Source: Acidithiobacillus sulfuriphilus (lineage in GTDB: Bacteria > Pseudomonadota > Gammaproteobacteria > Acidithiobacillales > Acidithiobacillaceae). From it: a stretch of 64,000 bases of DNA. Made by a program: the position numbers and the translations under genes. The notes under the pieces were generated by a model. The model searched no databases and was not told the origin of the DNA. It saw nothing but the letters and a program-made list of their open reading frames with translations. Below, one piece after another: positions 46,503 through 55,145 of the stretch. Each line of letters opens with the position of its first letter. Positions within the stretch are counted from its first letter, which is position 1. The stretch lies in the NCBI RefSeq assembly GCF_003721225.1, contig NZ_RIZI01000194.1:1-64000 (forward strand). The letters run 5' to 3'.

Positions 46503-46762
46503 GGCGTCTTGACCATGATGATCTGGCTATTCTTCGGCACCTCCAGCCCCAGACGCTGACGGGCAATGTCCCCCACCCGCGCGTTGGAGGCTAGGGTCGC
46601 CTGCTCCAACTGCAGTTGCCCCCAGCGGTTATCCAGGGCAAAGCGCTCCGACTGGGCCTGTTGCAAGGCAATGAACAGGCTCCTCGTCCCTTCCCGGGCG
46701 GCAACGATACCCACCAGGGTGGTCAAAATCAGCAAGGCCAGCACTATCGTCGCACTACGCAT
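46499..46762 (-). CDS. ftsL: Cell division protein FtsL
   Basis: A small bitopic divisome protein that forms a coiled-coil with FtsB and binds FtsQ. The 87-residue product has a short N-terminus, one transmembrane helix (TIVLALLILTTLVGIVAA), then a heptad-like periplasmic stretch (FIALQQAQSERFALDNRWGQLQLEQATL) and the family end GDIARQRLGLEVPKNSQIIMV. ATG 46762 has GGAGGGGG just upstream; it overlaps rsmH by 19 bases. Sequence conservation of FtsL is low, but topology and position are decisive. Confidence 0.92.
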   Translation of the reverse strand: MRSATIVLALLILTTLVGIVAAREGTRSLFIALQQAQSERFALDNRWGQLQLEQATLASNARVGDIARQRLGLEVPKNSQIIMVKTP

Positions 46763-47700
46763 GGAACCCCCTCCAAAGATTTCTCTGCCACCCGCAACAC
46801 CGCCGAGCGGGCGCGCGGATTTCGCCGGCTTTCCTCCTCTCCGGCCCGCTGCGCCTTGCCCACGGCATGCCAAGGCAAGGGCGGCAACTGGTCTTCCCGC
46901 AGGGGCAGGCCGGGTGCCGGGCGAAAGGCATCGGCGCGCATGAAACGCTTGACGATGCGATCCTCCAAGGAATGAAAGCTGATCACCGCCAGGCGTCCGC
47001 CGGGACGCAGGGCCGCCATGGCCTGGGGTAAAAAGCGTTCCAACTCCGCCAGCTCCTCATTGATATAAATGCGAATCCCCTGAAAACTACGGGTAGCCGG
47101 ATGCTGGCCAGGCTCGCGGCGGGGCAGGACCGTAGCAATGATCTCCGCCAGATCGCCCGTGCGCGTGATGGGCGCAACGGCGCGACGGCGGCAGATGGCA
47201 CGGGCGATGGGCCGGGCAAAACGCTCCTCGCCGTAATCACGCAGGACCGTGCTGATCTCCCGTTCCTCGGCAGCGGCGAGCCAAGTGGCCGCGCTCATCC
47301 CCGCCTCCGGGTCCATGCGCATGTCCAGGGGGCCATCGCGCAGGAAGCTGAAACCGCGCTGGGCCTCATCGAGCTGCGGGGAGGAAACGCCCAGATCGGC
47401 CAGGATGGCGTCCACTCCGTCCCAGCCTTCCCCGGCAAGGACCTCCGCCAAATGGCTGAAGGCCGCCCGCCGTACCGTAACCCGCGCATCATCCCCAAAG
47501 CGCTGCACCAGAAAGGCCACCGCCTGCGGATCGCGATCGAGAATGAGGAGCCTTCCAGTCGTCCCCAAGCGCGCCAGGAGGGTGGCGCTGTGACCGCCGC
47601 GCCCGCCGGTGACATCCACACACCAGGCACCGGGAGCCGGGGCGAGGGCCGCCAAAACGGCCTCAAGCAGGACGGGGACATGGGCGCTATCTTCATCCAC
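46744..47700 (-). CDS. rsmH: 16S rRNA (cytosine-1402-N4)-methyltransferase
   Basis: Methylates N4 of C1402 in the ribosomal P site. The GTG start at 47700 (AAGGA seven bases before) gives 318 residues, the usual size. Motifs are HVPVLLEAVLAAL, VDVTGGRGGHSATLLARL (SAM binding), ADLGVSSPQLDEAQRGFSF, FQGIRIYINEEL and LAVISFHSLEDRIVKRF, all diagnostic of RsmH (MraW). It lies 10 bases after mraZ. Confidence 0.98.
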   Translation of the reverse strand: MDEDSAHVPVLLEAVLAALAPAPGAWCVDVTGGRGGHSATLLARLGTTGRLLILDRDPQAVAFLVQRFGDDARVTVRRAAFSHLAEVLAGEGWDGVDAILADLGVSSPQLDEAQRGFSFLRDGPLDMRMDPEAGMSAATWLAAAEEREISTVLRDYGEERFARPIARAICRRRAVAPITRTGDLAEIIATVLPRREPGQHPATRSFQGIRIYINEELAELERFLPQAMAALRPGGRLAVISFHSLEDRIVKRFMRADAFRPAPGLPLREDQLPPLPWHAVGKAQRAGEEESRRNPRARSAVLRVAEKSLEGVPCVVRR

Positions 47701-47710
47701 AAAGGCTTCC

Positions 47711-48166
47711 TTATAAAACCAGATCGCCCAGGGCGGCAAAATCATCGGCGTCGGCCAGCCAGGATTCCTGACAGGCATCCCAGCGGGCCGCATCCCAAAT
47801 CTCAAACTTGTGGATCTGCCCCACCAGGACCAGATCCTTTTCCAGGCCGGCAAAGCGGCGCAGATTGGGGGAAAGCAGGATGCGCGACTGGCTGTCCAGA
47901 CGCAACTCTTCGGAATGCCCCACAAAAAGCCGCTGAAAACGGCGTGCCGTCGCGTTGGTGCTGGGCAAGGCGGCAATGGCCTGCTCCACGGTTTCCCAGT
48001 GGGGCAAGGGGTACGCCACCAAACATCGCTCGTTTTCCTGGTTCTGCACGTCGATGGTGACCACCAACTGCCCATCGCAATGGGCGCTCAGCCAGTCGCG
48101 GAAACGCGCTGGAATATTGAGCCGACCCTTGCTGTCCAGGCTATGCCGATGGGTTCCTCGAAACAT
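47711..48166 (-). CDS. mraZ: Transcriptional regulator MraZ
   Basis: An AbrB-like DNA-binding protein that represses the dcw operon, including itself. The 151-residue product carries two tandem MraZ repeats: FRGTHRHSLDSKGRLNIPARF and, later, HSEELRLDSQSRILLSPNLR, each with the conserved DxxGR/DxQxR core. ATG 48166 is chosen because it gives the canonical MFRG start; GGGGGGT lies upstream. Four TGGG repeats at 10-bp spacing lie just before the gene, its likely own operator. First gene of the cluster. Confidence 0.97.
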   Translation of the reverse strand: MFRGTHRHSLDSKGRLNIPARFRDWLSAHCDGQLVVTIDVQNQENERCLVAYPLPHWETVEQAIAALPSTNATARRFQRLFVGHSEELRLDSQSRILLSPNLRRFAGLEKDLVLVGQIHKFEIWDAARWDACQESWLADADDFAALGDLVL

Positions 48167-48178
48167 GGTAGCGCACCC

Positions 48179-48212
48179 CCCAGAATCTCCCACTTCCACC
48201 CACTTTTCCCCA
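48179..48212 (-). promoter_or_regulatory. MraZ operator: four TGGG repeats at 10-bp period
   Basis: On the minus strand TGGG starts at 48212, 48202, 48192 and 48182, exactly 10 bases apart. The known MraZ site is a set of TGGGN repeats separated by 5 bases. They lie between the -10 box and the mraZ start, so bound MraZ would block transcription of the dcw cluster. Confidence 0.85.
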
Positions 48213-48220
48213 CATCTGCA

Positions 48221-48249
48221 AGATTAGTGCGCCTTTCCCGACCTGTCAA
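48221..48249 (-). promoter_or_regulatory. Sigma-70 promoter of the dcw cluster
   Basis: Minus strand: perfect TTGACA (48244-48249), a 17-base spacer and TAATCT (48221-48226). It lies about 55 bases upstream of the mraZ ATG and directly ahead of the MraZ repeats. Confidence 0.8.
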
Positions 48250-48445
48250 GAGAAAACCCTGTAATTACGGCATGTTAGAAGGCGTTGATAGAGGTTGAAG
48301 AAAGGATATGAAGAAGACATTGCAACAAACGGATTGCAATGAATAAAAATACGAAGAGGCAGTTTTTGCGGAAGCTGACGCCATGATGGCGTAGCCATGC
48401 CAGGCCGAACCGGAGGCCTCGCCGTGATCCATTTTCGGAATAAAG

Positions 48446-48789
48446 AAGGAGTGAGCCGATAAGCCGGGTTCTGTCGTGGACGACCATTCCTCTAGGCCAG
48501 GGCTTACGCCCTGGCTCCAGCAACCTACCCGCGTGCGCCGCGGGCCACGGCATAGCACGCCTATTTGGTCTTGCTCCAGGCGGGGTTTTCCCTGCCACTT
48601 CCGTTACCGGAAGCGCGGTGCGCTCTTACCGCACCTTTTCACCCTTACCGGCGCTTGCGCGCTTAGGCGGTATATTTTCTGTGGCACTTTCCGTGGACTC
48701 GCGCCCCCCGGCCGTTAGCCGGCGCCTTGCCCTATGGAGCCCGGACTTTCCTCCCCGGATTGCTCCGCGGCGGTCGTCTGGCCCACTCC
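48446..48789 (-). ncRNA. rnpB: RNase P RNA, bacterial class A
   Basis: The catalytic RNA that matures tRNA 5' ends. On the minus strand the conserved core is clear: GGAGGAAAGTCCGGGCTCCA near the 5' side, GGTAAGGGTGAAAAGGTGCG and GTAAGAGCGCACC in the middle, CAAGACCAAATAG, and the 3' portion CGACAGAACCCGGCTTATCG. The terminal helix P1 pairs GAGTGGGCC with GGCTCACTC, fixing the ends to within a few bases (about 344 nt). A promoter lies right before the 5' end. It separates mraZ from the CCA-adding enzyme gene. No clear terminator with a T-run was found downstream. Confidence 0.97.
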
Positions 48790-48796
48790 GGGGCGG

Positions 48797-48825
48797 ATCA
48801 TACCCGTTTTCCGGCCTGCTGTCAG
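48797..48825 (-). promoter_or_regulatory. Promoter of rnpB
   Basis: Minus strand: CTGACA (48820-48825), a 17-base spacer and TATGAT (48797-48802). Transcription would start about 7 bases downstream, which coincides with the 5' end of P1 of RNase P RNA. Confidence 0.75.
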
Positions 48826-48899
48826 AGCGGCTTTGCGATGGGCAAAAATTTTTGCACTACACTTCAGATATGGAGAGTGGTTCAGAGGAGAAAGCAGCC

Positions 48900-49166
48900 A
48901 TGCTGAATGATCAGTTTTTGGATGAAGCGCGGGAAGCGCCGAGCATAGTACCCATGGCGCGCGTGGTGAACTGGTCCATCTTCCGCAGCCGCGAAGCGGC
49001 CGGACAGCATCTCCCCCATGTCCATCTCGGCGCGGGACAAGCACTGGTCGGCGGCCACGGTCAGGACAGCATCGGCCGCTATTGGTGGGTGGGCGTCCAG
49101 GTGGACGATATCGGTCGCTGGGGAGATGTGGCAGCGGTCAACAAGCATGGCCGTCAGGGCGACTAG
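48900..49166 (+). CDS. Doubtful 88-residue open frame between rnpB and the CCA-adding enzyme gene
   Basis: An ATG frame with a fair ribosome site (AGGAG nine bases before) and GC-rich third positions. The hydrophilic product (VVNWSIFRSREAAGQ, RYWWVGVQVDDIGRW) matches no family I know. Its 3' end overlaps the end of the convergent CCA gene by 29 bases. On the opposite strand 48882-49148 is also an 88-codon frame, whose ATG overlaps the CCA-enzyme stop and whose codon use looks equally coding-like (HISPATDIVHLDAHPPI). At most one of them is probably real, and sequence alone does not decide. Confidence 0.3.
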   Translation: MLNDQFLDEAREAPSIVPMARVVNWSIFRSREAAGQHLPHVHLGAGQALVGGHGQDSIGRYWWVGVQVDDIGRWGDVAAVNKHGRQGD

Positions 49167-50493
49167 ATCCCGCCCAGCGCCGCTGTAGGACGGCAAGGAT
49201 GGCGTCACCATCCGCATAGGCGCCGGAGATCTGCAGTTCCAAAGCGAGTTGCAAAGCCTTGCCCAGCACCGGGCCCGGCGGAATCCCCAACGCCATGAGA
49301 TCCCCGCCGCGCAACCAGGGGGCGGGCAAGGCGTCGAGCACGCCCAGTGCCGACCAGATCTCCCGAGCCTTCTGCAAGGCCGGGGGCATGCCTTCGGCGC
49401 CTGCCCCTTGGGCGTCGGCCAAGGCGAGATCCAGGAGCAAAGAGCGGTCGGGTACGCGCAAGGCCAAACGGCCATAGGCGGCGGTTCCCGCATCATCCCG
49501 GGCGAGGGCATGGGGCGCACCATGCCAGCGCAAGAGCGGCAGGACCTGGCGCGTCAGGGTCGGCCCCGGAAACCAGCGGTCCAGAAAGGATTGGGCGGGG
49601 ACCAGGCTTTGCTCATGCCCTAAGGCCCGCCAACGGCCTTGGGCATCGCGGCGGGTCACCACGGCCTTGCCCAGGTCATGGAGCAGGGCCGCGAGCATCA
49701 AGACCAGATCACGCTCCCGCTGGTCGCGCCGCAAGCGCCCCGCAGCGGCCAGGACCCGGCCGGTATGGATCCAGACATCGCCTTCGGGGTGGGCATCCGG
49801 GCGCTGGGGGACCCCCTGCAAGGCCCGCAACTCCGGAAAAAGCACAATGGCACCCGTTTCCTGCAGGGCATCCCAGGACCGGGGCAGATCCACCCCCCGC
49901 AGCAGGATGGCCTCCCACTCCTTGCGCACCCGCTCCCCGGCCACCTGCCCCAATTGCGGCCCCAGGCGGCGACAGCGACTGGCCGTAAGCGGATGGATGG
50001 CAAAGCCCAGTTGGCCAGCGAAGCGGGCGGCACGCAGCACCCGCAGGGGGTCATCAGCAAAGCTGCGCGCATCCACCATACGCAAGCGCCCGGCCCGCAA
50101 ATCCTCCTGGCCGCCCCAGGCGTCCAGCAGCGTTTCCGTGCGCGCATCCCAGGCCATGGCATTGACGGTAAAGTCCCGGCGGCGGGCCGCCTCGGCCCAG
50201 GGCAAATGCGGGTCCACCCCTTGCCCGCTCCCTTGGGGCAGGGCGAATTCCGCGCCGGCCGCGACAAAGACCGCCAGGCGCGCCCCCACCCGGTGGACCC
50301 CAAAGGGCGCCAGGCATTCCGCGAGACGCGTCTCGCTCAGCCCATAGACCTCCACATCCCAGTCCTCGGGCGGCCGTCCCAAAAGGGCATCCCGCACCGC
50401 GCCCCCCACCACCAGCGTCCGGCCGCCGGCGCGCTCCACCGCCTGCAGGACCGCCGCCAGGGCCGCCGGCAGCTTCAGCGCCGCCAGAGCCAC
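49138..50493 (-). CDS. cca: CCA-adding tRNA nucleotidyltransferase with HD domain
   Basis: Adds or repairs the 3' CCA of tRNAs. The class II nucleotidyltransferase head shows VVGGAVRDALLGRPPEDWDVEVYG (metal-binding DxD), RRRDFTVNAMAWD and DDPLRVLRAARFAGQLGF. A C-terminal HD motif, MLAALLHDLGKAVV, suggests the phosphohydrolase activity of the E. coli type. The start is not certain. GTG 50493, which overlaps the DUF2905 stop, gives about 451 residues and a natural N-terminus (VALAALKLPAALAAVLQAV), while the frame is open further upstream. A poly(A) polymerase cannot be excluded, but a CCA role fits best. Confidence 0.88.
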   Translation of the reverse strand: MALAALKLPAALAAVLQAVERAGGRTLVVGGAVRDALLGRPPEDWDVEVYGLSETRLAECLAPFGVHRVGARLAVFVAAGAEFALPQGSGQGVDPHLPWAEAARRRDFTVNAMAWDARTETLLDAWGGQEDLRAGRLRMVDARSFADDPLRVLRAARFAGQLGFAIHPLTASRCRRLGPQLGQVAGERVRKEWEAILLRGVDLPRSWDALQETGAIVLFPELRALQGVPQRPDAHPEGDVWIHTGRVLAAAGRLRRDQRERDLVLMLAALLHDLGKAVVTRRDAQGRWRALGHEQSLVPAQSFLDRWFPGPTLTRQVLPLLRWHGAPHALARDDAGTAAYGRLALRVPDRSLLLDLALADAQGAGAEGMPPALQKAREIWSALGVLDALPAPWLRGGDLMALGIPPGPVLGKALQLALELQISGAYADGDAILAVLQRRWAGSSRPDGHAC

Positions 50494-50693
50494 AGGATCA
50501 GGGTGAGCAGGAGGGACACCAGAATGGACAGCAACAGGCTGGTGCCCAGGGGGAAAAAGACCTGAAAACCGGGCCGGCCCAGGCGGATATCGCCAGGCAG
50601 ATGCCCCAGCCCCAGGCGTGCGAGGAAGGGCCACAGAAGGCCGAGGAGGACCATCAGCAGGCCCAGGGTGATCAGTATCTTCTGCACGCGCAC
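50475..50693 (-). CDS. DUF2905 family small membrane protein
   Basis: A 72-residue protein with two hydrophobic helices (ILITLGLLMVLLGLLWPFL and LGTSLLLSILVSLLLTLIL) around a conserved polar loop LGHLPGDIRLGRPGFQVFFPL. That loop (LPGDI) is the DUF2905 signature. The start is a GTG with GGGGGG upstream. Function unknown. It overlaps the CCA-enzyme gene and follows the acyl-CoA synthetase gene by 21 bases. Confidence 0.87.
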   Translation of the reverse strand: MRVQKILITLGLLMVLLGLLWPFLARLGLGHLPGDIRLGRPGFQVFFPLGTSLLLSILVSLLLTLILWLWRR

Positions 50694-50714
50694 CCCCCTA
50701 AGCCGCTGCGGCCC

Positions 50715-52460
50715 TCATCCCGCCCGCCCGCCACCCGCCGTGAGCGAGTCAAGCACAGCGGCATACTTTTCCTTGACCACGTTGCGTTTGACTTTCAGGG
50801 TGGGGGTGAGTTCACCCGCCGCCTCGCTGAGGGGATGATCCAGCAGGGCGAAACGCCGCACCTGCTCATAGGAAGGCAGGTCCGCCAGGGCATCCTGGAT
50901 CACCCCCCGCAGCAGCTCCCGTCGCGCCGCCGGCGAAGCAGTCGGGCCCAGGCGGGCGGTCAACAATTCGTCATTGGGAACGATCAAGGCCAGCAAATAG
51001 GGCAGGCGATCGCCAAACACCACCGCTTGGGCAATGAGGGGCTGAGCCATGAGCCGCATCTCGATTTTCTGGGGGGGGATGTTCTCCCCGGCCGAATTGA
51101 CGATGAGATCCTTCTTGCGGTCGGTAATCCGCACATAGCCATCCGCATCGAGGCTACCCACATCCCCCGTATGCAGCCAACCATCGGCAAGAGTCTCGCG
51201 GGTGGCGCTCTCGTTGTTCCAATAACCGGCCATGATGGAAGGGCCGCGCACCAGGATCTCGCCGTCGGCGGCAATGCGGCCTTCGAGATTGGGCAGGAAG
51301 CGGCCCACCGTTCCCGGGCGGATGGCCGCAAGCGGATTGGCGGCGATCACCGGGCTCGCCTCGGTCATCCCGTAGCCCTCCACGATGGGCAAGCCCAGGT
51401 CCAGGAAAAACCGGCCGATCTCCTCGGGCAGCGGGGCGCCGCCGGACACGAAAAAACGCAGACGTCCGCCCAGCTTGGCCCGCAGACTCCGGATCAGTAG
51501 TGCCCGGGCCAGATCATGTTGCCAGCCCCGCGGCGGCTGGGGCGCCCCCAGGCCAAGGCCGCGCCGCAGCAGGCGGCCGAAAAAACCCCGCCGCTCCTCC
51601 ACCCCCCGGCGCACCCGGCCATACAGCAATTGGAAAACCCGCGGCACGGCGATGAGGATATGGGGCCGCGCCAGGGCCATGTCCCGCAATACCGTATCGG
51701 GCCGTTCGGCATAGGCCACCTCCAGGCCCAGCAGATAGGCGCCAAAATGGCCGGTACCGCGCTCGAAGACATGGGACAGGGGCAAAATGGACAAGAGCCG
51801 TTGTCCACGGCGCAGCGGTACCAGCGGCAAAAAGCCGCTGATATTGCTCAGGATATTGCCATGGCTGAGCATCACCCCCTTGGGCCAGCCGGTGGTGCCC
51901 GAGGTGTAGACCAAGGTCGCCAGATCGTCCCGCCGCAGGGATCGCAGGCGCCCATCGAGTTCCGCATGGGGGACGTCTTCACCCAACTGCTCCAGCCCGG
52001 CCCAAGTGCCCAGTCCTGCGGTCCGGGCAGCGGCGCCATCGCGCAACAAAAGCCGATCGGCCGGCACTCCCCAAGCTACCCCGCCATCGCCAATGCGCTC
52101 CCGCTCGGCCATTCCCTCCAGCAGTACCAGTCCAGCACCACTATCCCCCAATACATAGTGAATCTCCCGCGCCCCAAAACTGGGGTAAAGGGGGACCGTC
52201 ACTGCCCCTACGCTGAGGATGGCGAAGTCCATGAGGGCCCAGTCCACGGAATTGGGTGCCATGAGGATCACCCGCTCGCCGGCCTTGACCCCCAAACGGA
52301 GCAAGCCGCGGGCCCGCCGCCGCACCTTTTCGGCAAAATCCGCCGCCCCCATGGGGACAAAGGCCCCTTCGCCCCGTTGCAAGGCAATCACCCCCTGGGG
52401 GCTGGCCGCGCAACGGGCAAAAAGCCCCTCGGGCAAACTGGACAACTGCGCCAAGGTCAT
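50715..52460 (-). CDS. Long-chain fatty acid--CoA ligase (AMP-forming)
   Basis: Activates fatty acids to acyl-CoA via an acyl-adenylate. The 581-residue protein has the P-loop LVYTSGTTGWPKGVMLSH, the N-motif IVEGYGMTEASPVI, the hinge WLHTGDVGSLDADGYVRITDR and the C-terminal Lys region TPTLKVKRNVV, as in long-chain (FadD15-like) synthetases. No signal peptide; probably attached to the membrane face. The chain-length preference cannot be read. It follows sspA by 10 bases and precedes DUF2905, probably as one transcript. Confidence 0.92.
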   Translation of the reverse strand: MTLAQLSSLPEGLFARCAASPQGVIALQRGEGAFVPMGAADFAEKVRRRARGLLRLGVKAGERVILMAPNSVDWALMDFAILSVGAVTVPLYPSFGAREIHYVLGDSGAGLVLLEGMAERERIGDGGVAWGVPADRLLLRDGAAARTAGLGTWAGLEQLGEDVPHAELDGRLRSLRRDDLATLVYTSGTTGWPKGVMLSHGNILSNISGFLPLVPLRRGQRLLSILPLSHVFERGTGHFGAYLLGLEVAYAERPDTVLRDMALARPHILIAVPRVFQLLYGRVRRGVEERRGFFGRLLRRGLGLGAPQPPRGWQHDLARALLIRSLRAKLGGRLRFFVSGGAPLPEEIGRFFLDLGLPIVEGYGMTEASPVIAANPLAAIRPGTVGRFLPNLEGRIAADGEILVRGPSIMAGYWNNESATRETLADGWLHTGDVGSLDADGYVRITDRKKDLIVNSAGENIPPQKIEMRLMAQPLIAQAVVFGDRLPYLLALIVPNDELLTARLGPTASPAARRELLRGVIQDALADLPSYEQVRRFALLDHPLSEAAGELTPTLKVKRNVVKEKYAAVLDSLTAGGGRAG

Positions 52461-52470
52461 GGGGCGCTCC

Positions 52471-53091
52471 TCAGCGCATGGCCTTTTCCACGCTGGTCAG
52501 GCTGCGCTGGAAGCTGTCCAGGGCAAACAAACGCTCCATATAGGCGGTAGTCGCCTGCGCCGCCGCCGGCAGGGTAATGCCCAGCATCGGCAAACGCCAC
52601 AGGAGGGGAGCCAGGGCGCAGTCGAGGATGGTCATCTCCTCGCCGAAGAGGAAGCGCTGCTGGGCAAAGATGGTGCTCAGGCTCGCAAAGCCGCTGCGTA
52701 CCACCTCCTTGGCCGCCTCCACCTGGGCCGGGGAGAAACCCGGCTGGAACAGGGGCGCAAACCAGTCCCGATCGAAGCGCAGCAAGGCCAGACGCACCTT
52801 GGCGCGGGAGATGGGATCCACCGGGATCAGGGGGGGGTGCGGAAAGCGCTCATCCAGGTACTCCATCACCAGCACCGACTCATAAATGGCCAGGTCCCGA
52901 TCCACCAGGGTCGGGACCTGATTGTAGGGATTGAGCTCGGCCAGGTCCTCCGGCTTCCTGGCCAGGTCCACATCAATGGTCTGGTACTCCATCGCCTTTT
53001 CTTCCAGGACAAAACGGACCCGATGGGCGTAGACACAGTCGCCGGTGGAATACAGGGTCATCAGGGTTTTTTTGCTGCTTGGGGTAGCCAT
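52471..53091 (-). CDS. sspA: Stringent starvation protein A (GST-like)
   Basis: A 206-residue glutathione S-transferase-fold protein that binds RNA polymerase during starvation. The N-terminal thioredoxin-like half, LYSTGDCVYAHRVRFVLEEK and NPYNQVPTLVDRDLAIYES, has the typical SspA wording and lacks a GSH-binding Cys/Tyr arrangement. The C-terminal helical half follows, with EVVRSGFASLSTIFAQQRFLFG. ATG 53091 with AAAGGA upstream is preferred. It starts a run with the acyl-CoA synthetase gene. The partner gene sspB is not adjacent. Confidence 0.88.
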   Translation of the reverse strand: MATPSSKKTLMTLYSTGDCVYAHRVRFVLEEKAMEYQTIDVDLARKPEDLAELNPYNQVPTLVDRDLAIYESVLVMEYLDERFPHPPLIPVDPISRAKVRLALLRFDRDWFAPLFQPGFSPAQVEAAKEVVRSGFASLSTIFAQQRFLFGEEMTILDCALAPLLWRLPMLGITLPAAAQATTAYMERLFALDSFQRSLTSVEKAMR

Positions 53092-53166
53092 GGTGCATTC
53101 CTTTCTCAGTGAGTTGCGTGCCCAGTCCATATCCGGCAGAGAGGCATGCCACAGGATAGAAGCATG

Positions 53167-53175
53167 ATTGTAACA
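53167..53175 (-). promoter_or_regulatory. Possible extended -10 promoter of sspA
   Basis: Minus strand TGTTACAAT fits an extended -10 element (TGnTATAAT with one change), about 75 bases before the sspA start. No good -35 box is seen. Confidence 0.35.
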
Positions 53176-53281
53176 TCCTCGGCATCATTTTGGGGCGCCC
53201 CCTGGTCTTGTTTTTTCGCGCCCCACCCCCATTTTAGGAATGGGACCGTTGGAGCAACGATCAATAGAAGGAGGCAAGGTC

Positions 53282-53524
53282 ATGAAAAAGAGTTCTTCTC
53301 TAATCCTCGGCGCCGCCCTGGTTGCCCTGGCCAGTGGCTGCGCCAATATGACCCCGACCCAGCAACGGGCGGTCAGCGGCGGCGCCATCGGGGCCACGGG
53401 CGGCGCGGTGCTGGGTGCCGTAGCCGGCGGCAATCCTGCGGTCGGGGCGGCGGTGGGCGGTGCCGTGGGTGCCGGTGTGGGCGCCGCCCTGCCGCAAATC
53501 AAAAACGCCATCAACGGCAATTAA
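53282..53524 (+). CDS. Glycine-zipper lipoprotein
   Basis: An 80-residue small lipoprotein. The signal (SSSLILGAALVALASGC) ends in the lipobox LASGC. The mature part is almost entirely a glycine-zipper repeat (GGAIGATGGAVLGAVAGGNP, VGGAVGAGVGAAL), as in YMGG-like or 2TM glycine-zipper proteins of the outer membrane. ATG 53282 has AGGAGG seven bases before it. It is monocistronic between sspA (divergent) and lpxC. Function unknown. Confidence 0.88.
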   Translation: MKKSSSLILGAALVALASGCANMTPTQQRAVSGGAIGATGGAVLGAVAGGNPAVGAAVGGAVGAGVGAALPQIKNAINGN

Positions 53525-53605
53525 GTATGGTCCCTCCCGTACCGGGCCGGCCCCATCCCGGGTTATGGGTACGCCATGAGGCTTGTCTGTGGGGACATGG
53601 ACACA

Positions 53606-53634
53606 TTGTCCGTGCGCGCGAATTCCTGTACACT
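53606..53634 (+). promoter_or_regulatory. Probable promoter of lpxC
   Basis: TTGTCC, a 17-base spacer and TACACT, about 100 bases before the lpxC start. No other good match was seen in the gap. Confidence 0.5.
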
Positions 53635-53731
53635 TCCGACCGGTTGGTCAGTTGTAACGAGGCAACAGACCGTTGTAGTATGAGCTACAGGTAGCCAGCG
53701 GGAGGGCGATCCGCGGAGATCGCGATAGCAC

Positions 53732-54646
53732 ATGATCCGACAGCGCACATTGAAAAACATGATCTGGGGAACAGGAATCGGCTTGCATACGGGCAAGAAG
53801 GTGTACATCGGCCTGCGCCCCGCCCCCGTCAATACGGGCATCGTATTCCATCGCAGCGACCTCGAAGGCGGGGCATGGATCAAGGCCGACCCCCTCCATG
53901 TGGTCGATACCTGCCTGTCCACCAACCTTGGCAAGGATGACGCACGGGTAGCCACTATCGAGCATCTCATGTCCGCTCTCGCCGGCCTGGGCATCGACAA
54001 TGCCTTTATCGACCTCGACGGCCCCGAGGTGCCCATCATGGATGGCAGTGCCGCCCCCTTCGTCTTCCTGATCCAGTGCGCCGGCATCGAGGAACAGAAC
54101 GCGCCAAAGCGCTTCATCCGCATCACCAAGACCCTGCGCGCCGAAGACGCCGACCGCTGGGTACAACTGGAGCCCTACGAAGGCTTCAAAGTCAGCTTCA
54201 CCATCGACTTCGATCACCCGGTCCTGAAAAACGGCGGCCAGGAAGTGACGGTGGATTTCGCCCGCACTTCGTACCTCAAGGAGGTTGCCAGGGCCCGCAC
54301 CTTCGGCTTCATGCGCGAGGTGGAAACTCTGCGGCGCATGGGATTGGCTTTGGGCGGCAATCTCGACAACGCCATCGTCGTCGACGATTACCGGGTGCTC
54401 AACGAAGAGGGCCTGCGCTACACCAACGAGTTCGTGCGCCACAAGGTGCTGGACTCCATCGGCGATCTCTATCTCCTCGGCCACCCCCTGGTGGGGCACT
54501 TCTCCGGCTACAAATCCGGTCATGCCCTCAACAACACCCTGCTGCGCGCCCTGCTGCAGCGTCAGGATGCTTGGGAATTTGTGGATTACTCCGCCAAGCG
54601 CGCGCCTTTTTCTTTCGTCGAGGCCACGGCGGCCGCCTCGGCCTGA
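53732..54646 (+). CDS. lpxC: UDP-3-O-acyl-N-acetylglucosamine deacetylase
   Basis: The committed step of lipid A synthesis, a zinc enzyme of the cytoplasm. The 304-residue product has [41 protein letters not shown] (zinc His in EHLMSA), [16 protein letters not shown], and [15 protein letters not shown] (zinc His and Asp). The conserved HxxxH-like end reads [10 protein letters not shown]. Length is normal. It sits upstream of secA as in many proteobacteria but is not next to ftsZ here. The 3' end overlaps a convergent gene by 61 bases. Confidence 0.98.
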   Translation: MIRQRTLKNMIWGTGIGLHTGKKVYIGLRPAPVNTGIVFHRSDLEGGAWIKADPLHVVDTCLSTNLGKDDARVATIEHLMSALAGLGIDNAFIDLDGPEVPIMDGSAAPFVFLIQCAGIEEQNAPKRFIRITKTLRAEDADRWVQLEPYEGFKVSFTIDFDHPVLKNGGQEVTVDFARTSYLKEVARARTFGFMREVETLRRMGLALGGNLDNAIVVDDYRVLNEEGLRYTNEFVRHKVLDSIGDLYLLGHPLVGHFSGYKSGHALNNTLLRALLQRQDAWEFVDYSAKRAPFSFVEATAAASA

Positions 54647-55101
54647 AGCCCTTCGAGGGTATCCGCCAGGCGCCGCAAGGCGGCCGCTAGCTCGCCCGGC
54701 AGATCTTCGGCGGCCCCTCGCAGGGCAGGGGGGGCGCTCGGCGGCACCACCCAGGTCCGGCGCAGGGGGCGCGCCGCCTGTGCCGGCGGCAAGGGCCGCA
54801 CCAGCGCCTCGATGCGCCCCGCCGCCTCCGCGGGGAAGGCCGCATTCCATGCCTTGAGGACCTTTTTCTCATGGCGGCGCAGCCAGGGCACCCAAACCGG
54901 ACTCTGGCAGAGCACTCGCAACACGCCTCCGGACCAGGAAAACAGCCAGGTACGGTCCTGCGCCTCCAGGGGCAGCAGGCCATTCCAGGCGGGTTGGCGT
55001 TCGCGCAGACGCAGGCCCTCCCGGTAAATTGCGCCCACATTACCCGCCGCCTCACCGGAAATCGAGCGCCATGGAGACCGACTCTTACCATTCATGGTCA
55101 T
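54586..55101 (-). CDS. DUF721/DciA-like protein
   Basis: A 171-residue protein related by pattern to DUF721, the family that includes the DnaB helicase loader DciA. The N-terminal region ([21 protein letters not shown]), [22 protein letters not shown] and the following helical segment fit the family, and genes of this kind often stand between lpxC and secA, though usually on the other strand. The C-terminal part is Ala/Pro-rich and low complexity. The start is uncertain (ATG 55101 or 55095). Tail-to-tail overlap of 61 bases with lpxC. Confidence 0.65.
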   Translation of the reverse strand: MTMNGKSRSPWRSISGEAAGNVGAIYREGLRLRERQPAWNGLLPLEAQDRTWLFSWSGGVLRVLCQSPVWVPWLRRHEKKVLKAWNAAFPAEAAGRIEALVRPLPPAQAARPLRRTWVVPPSAPPALRGAAEDLPGELAAALRRLADTLEGLQAEAAAVASTKEKGARLAE

Positions 55102-55145
55102 TCATGCTACGTTAATGGGCAATTTTTGCCTAGGTTTATCCGCTC

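Noticed and set aside
48378..48392. Inverted repeat ACGCCAT/ATGGCGT after rnpB as its terminator
   Set aside because: No T-run follows on the rnpB strand and it lies about 55 bases beyond the RNA end.
48618..49166. Long plus-strand frame starting inside the RNase P RNA gene
   Set aside because: Its first part lies on the antisense of rnpB, which is certain; only the part from 48900 is worth considering.
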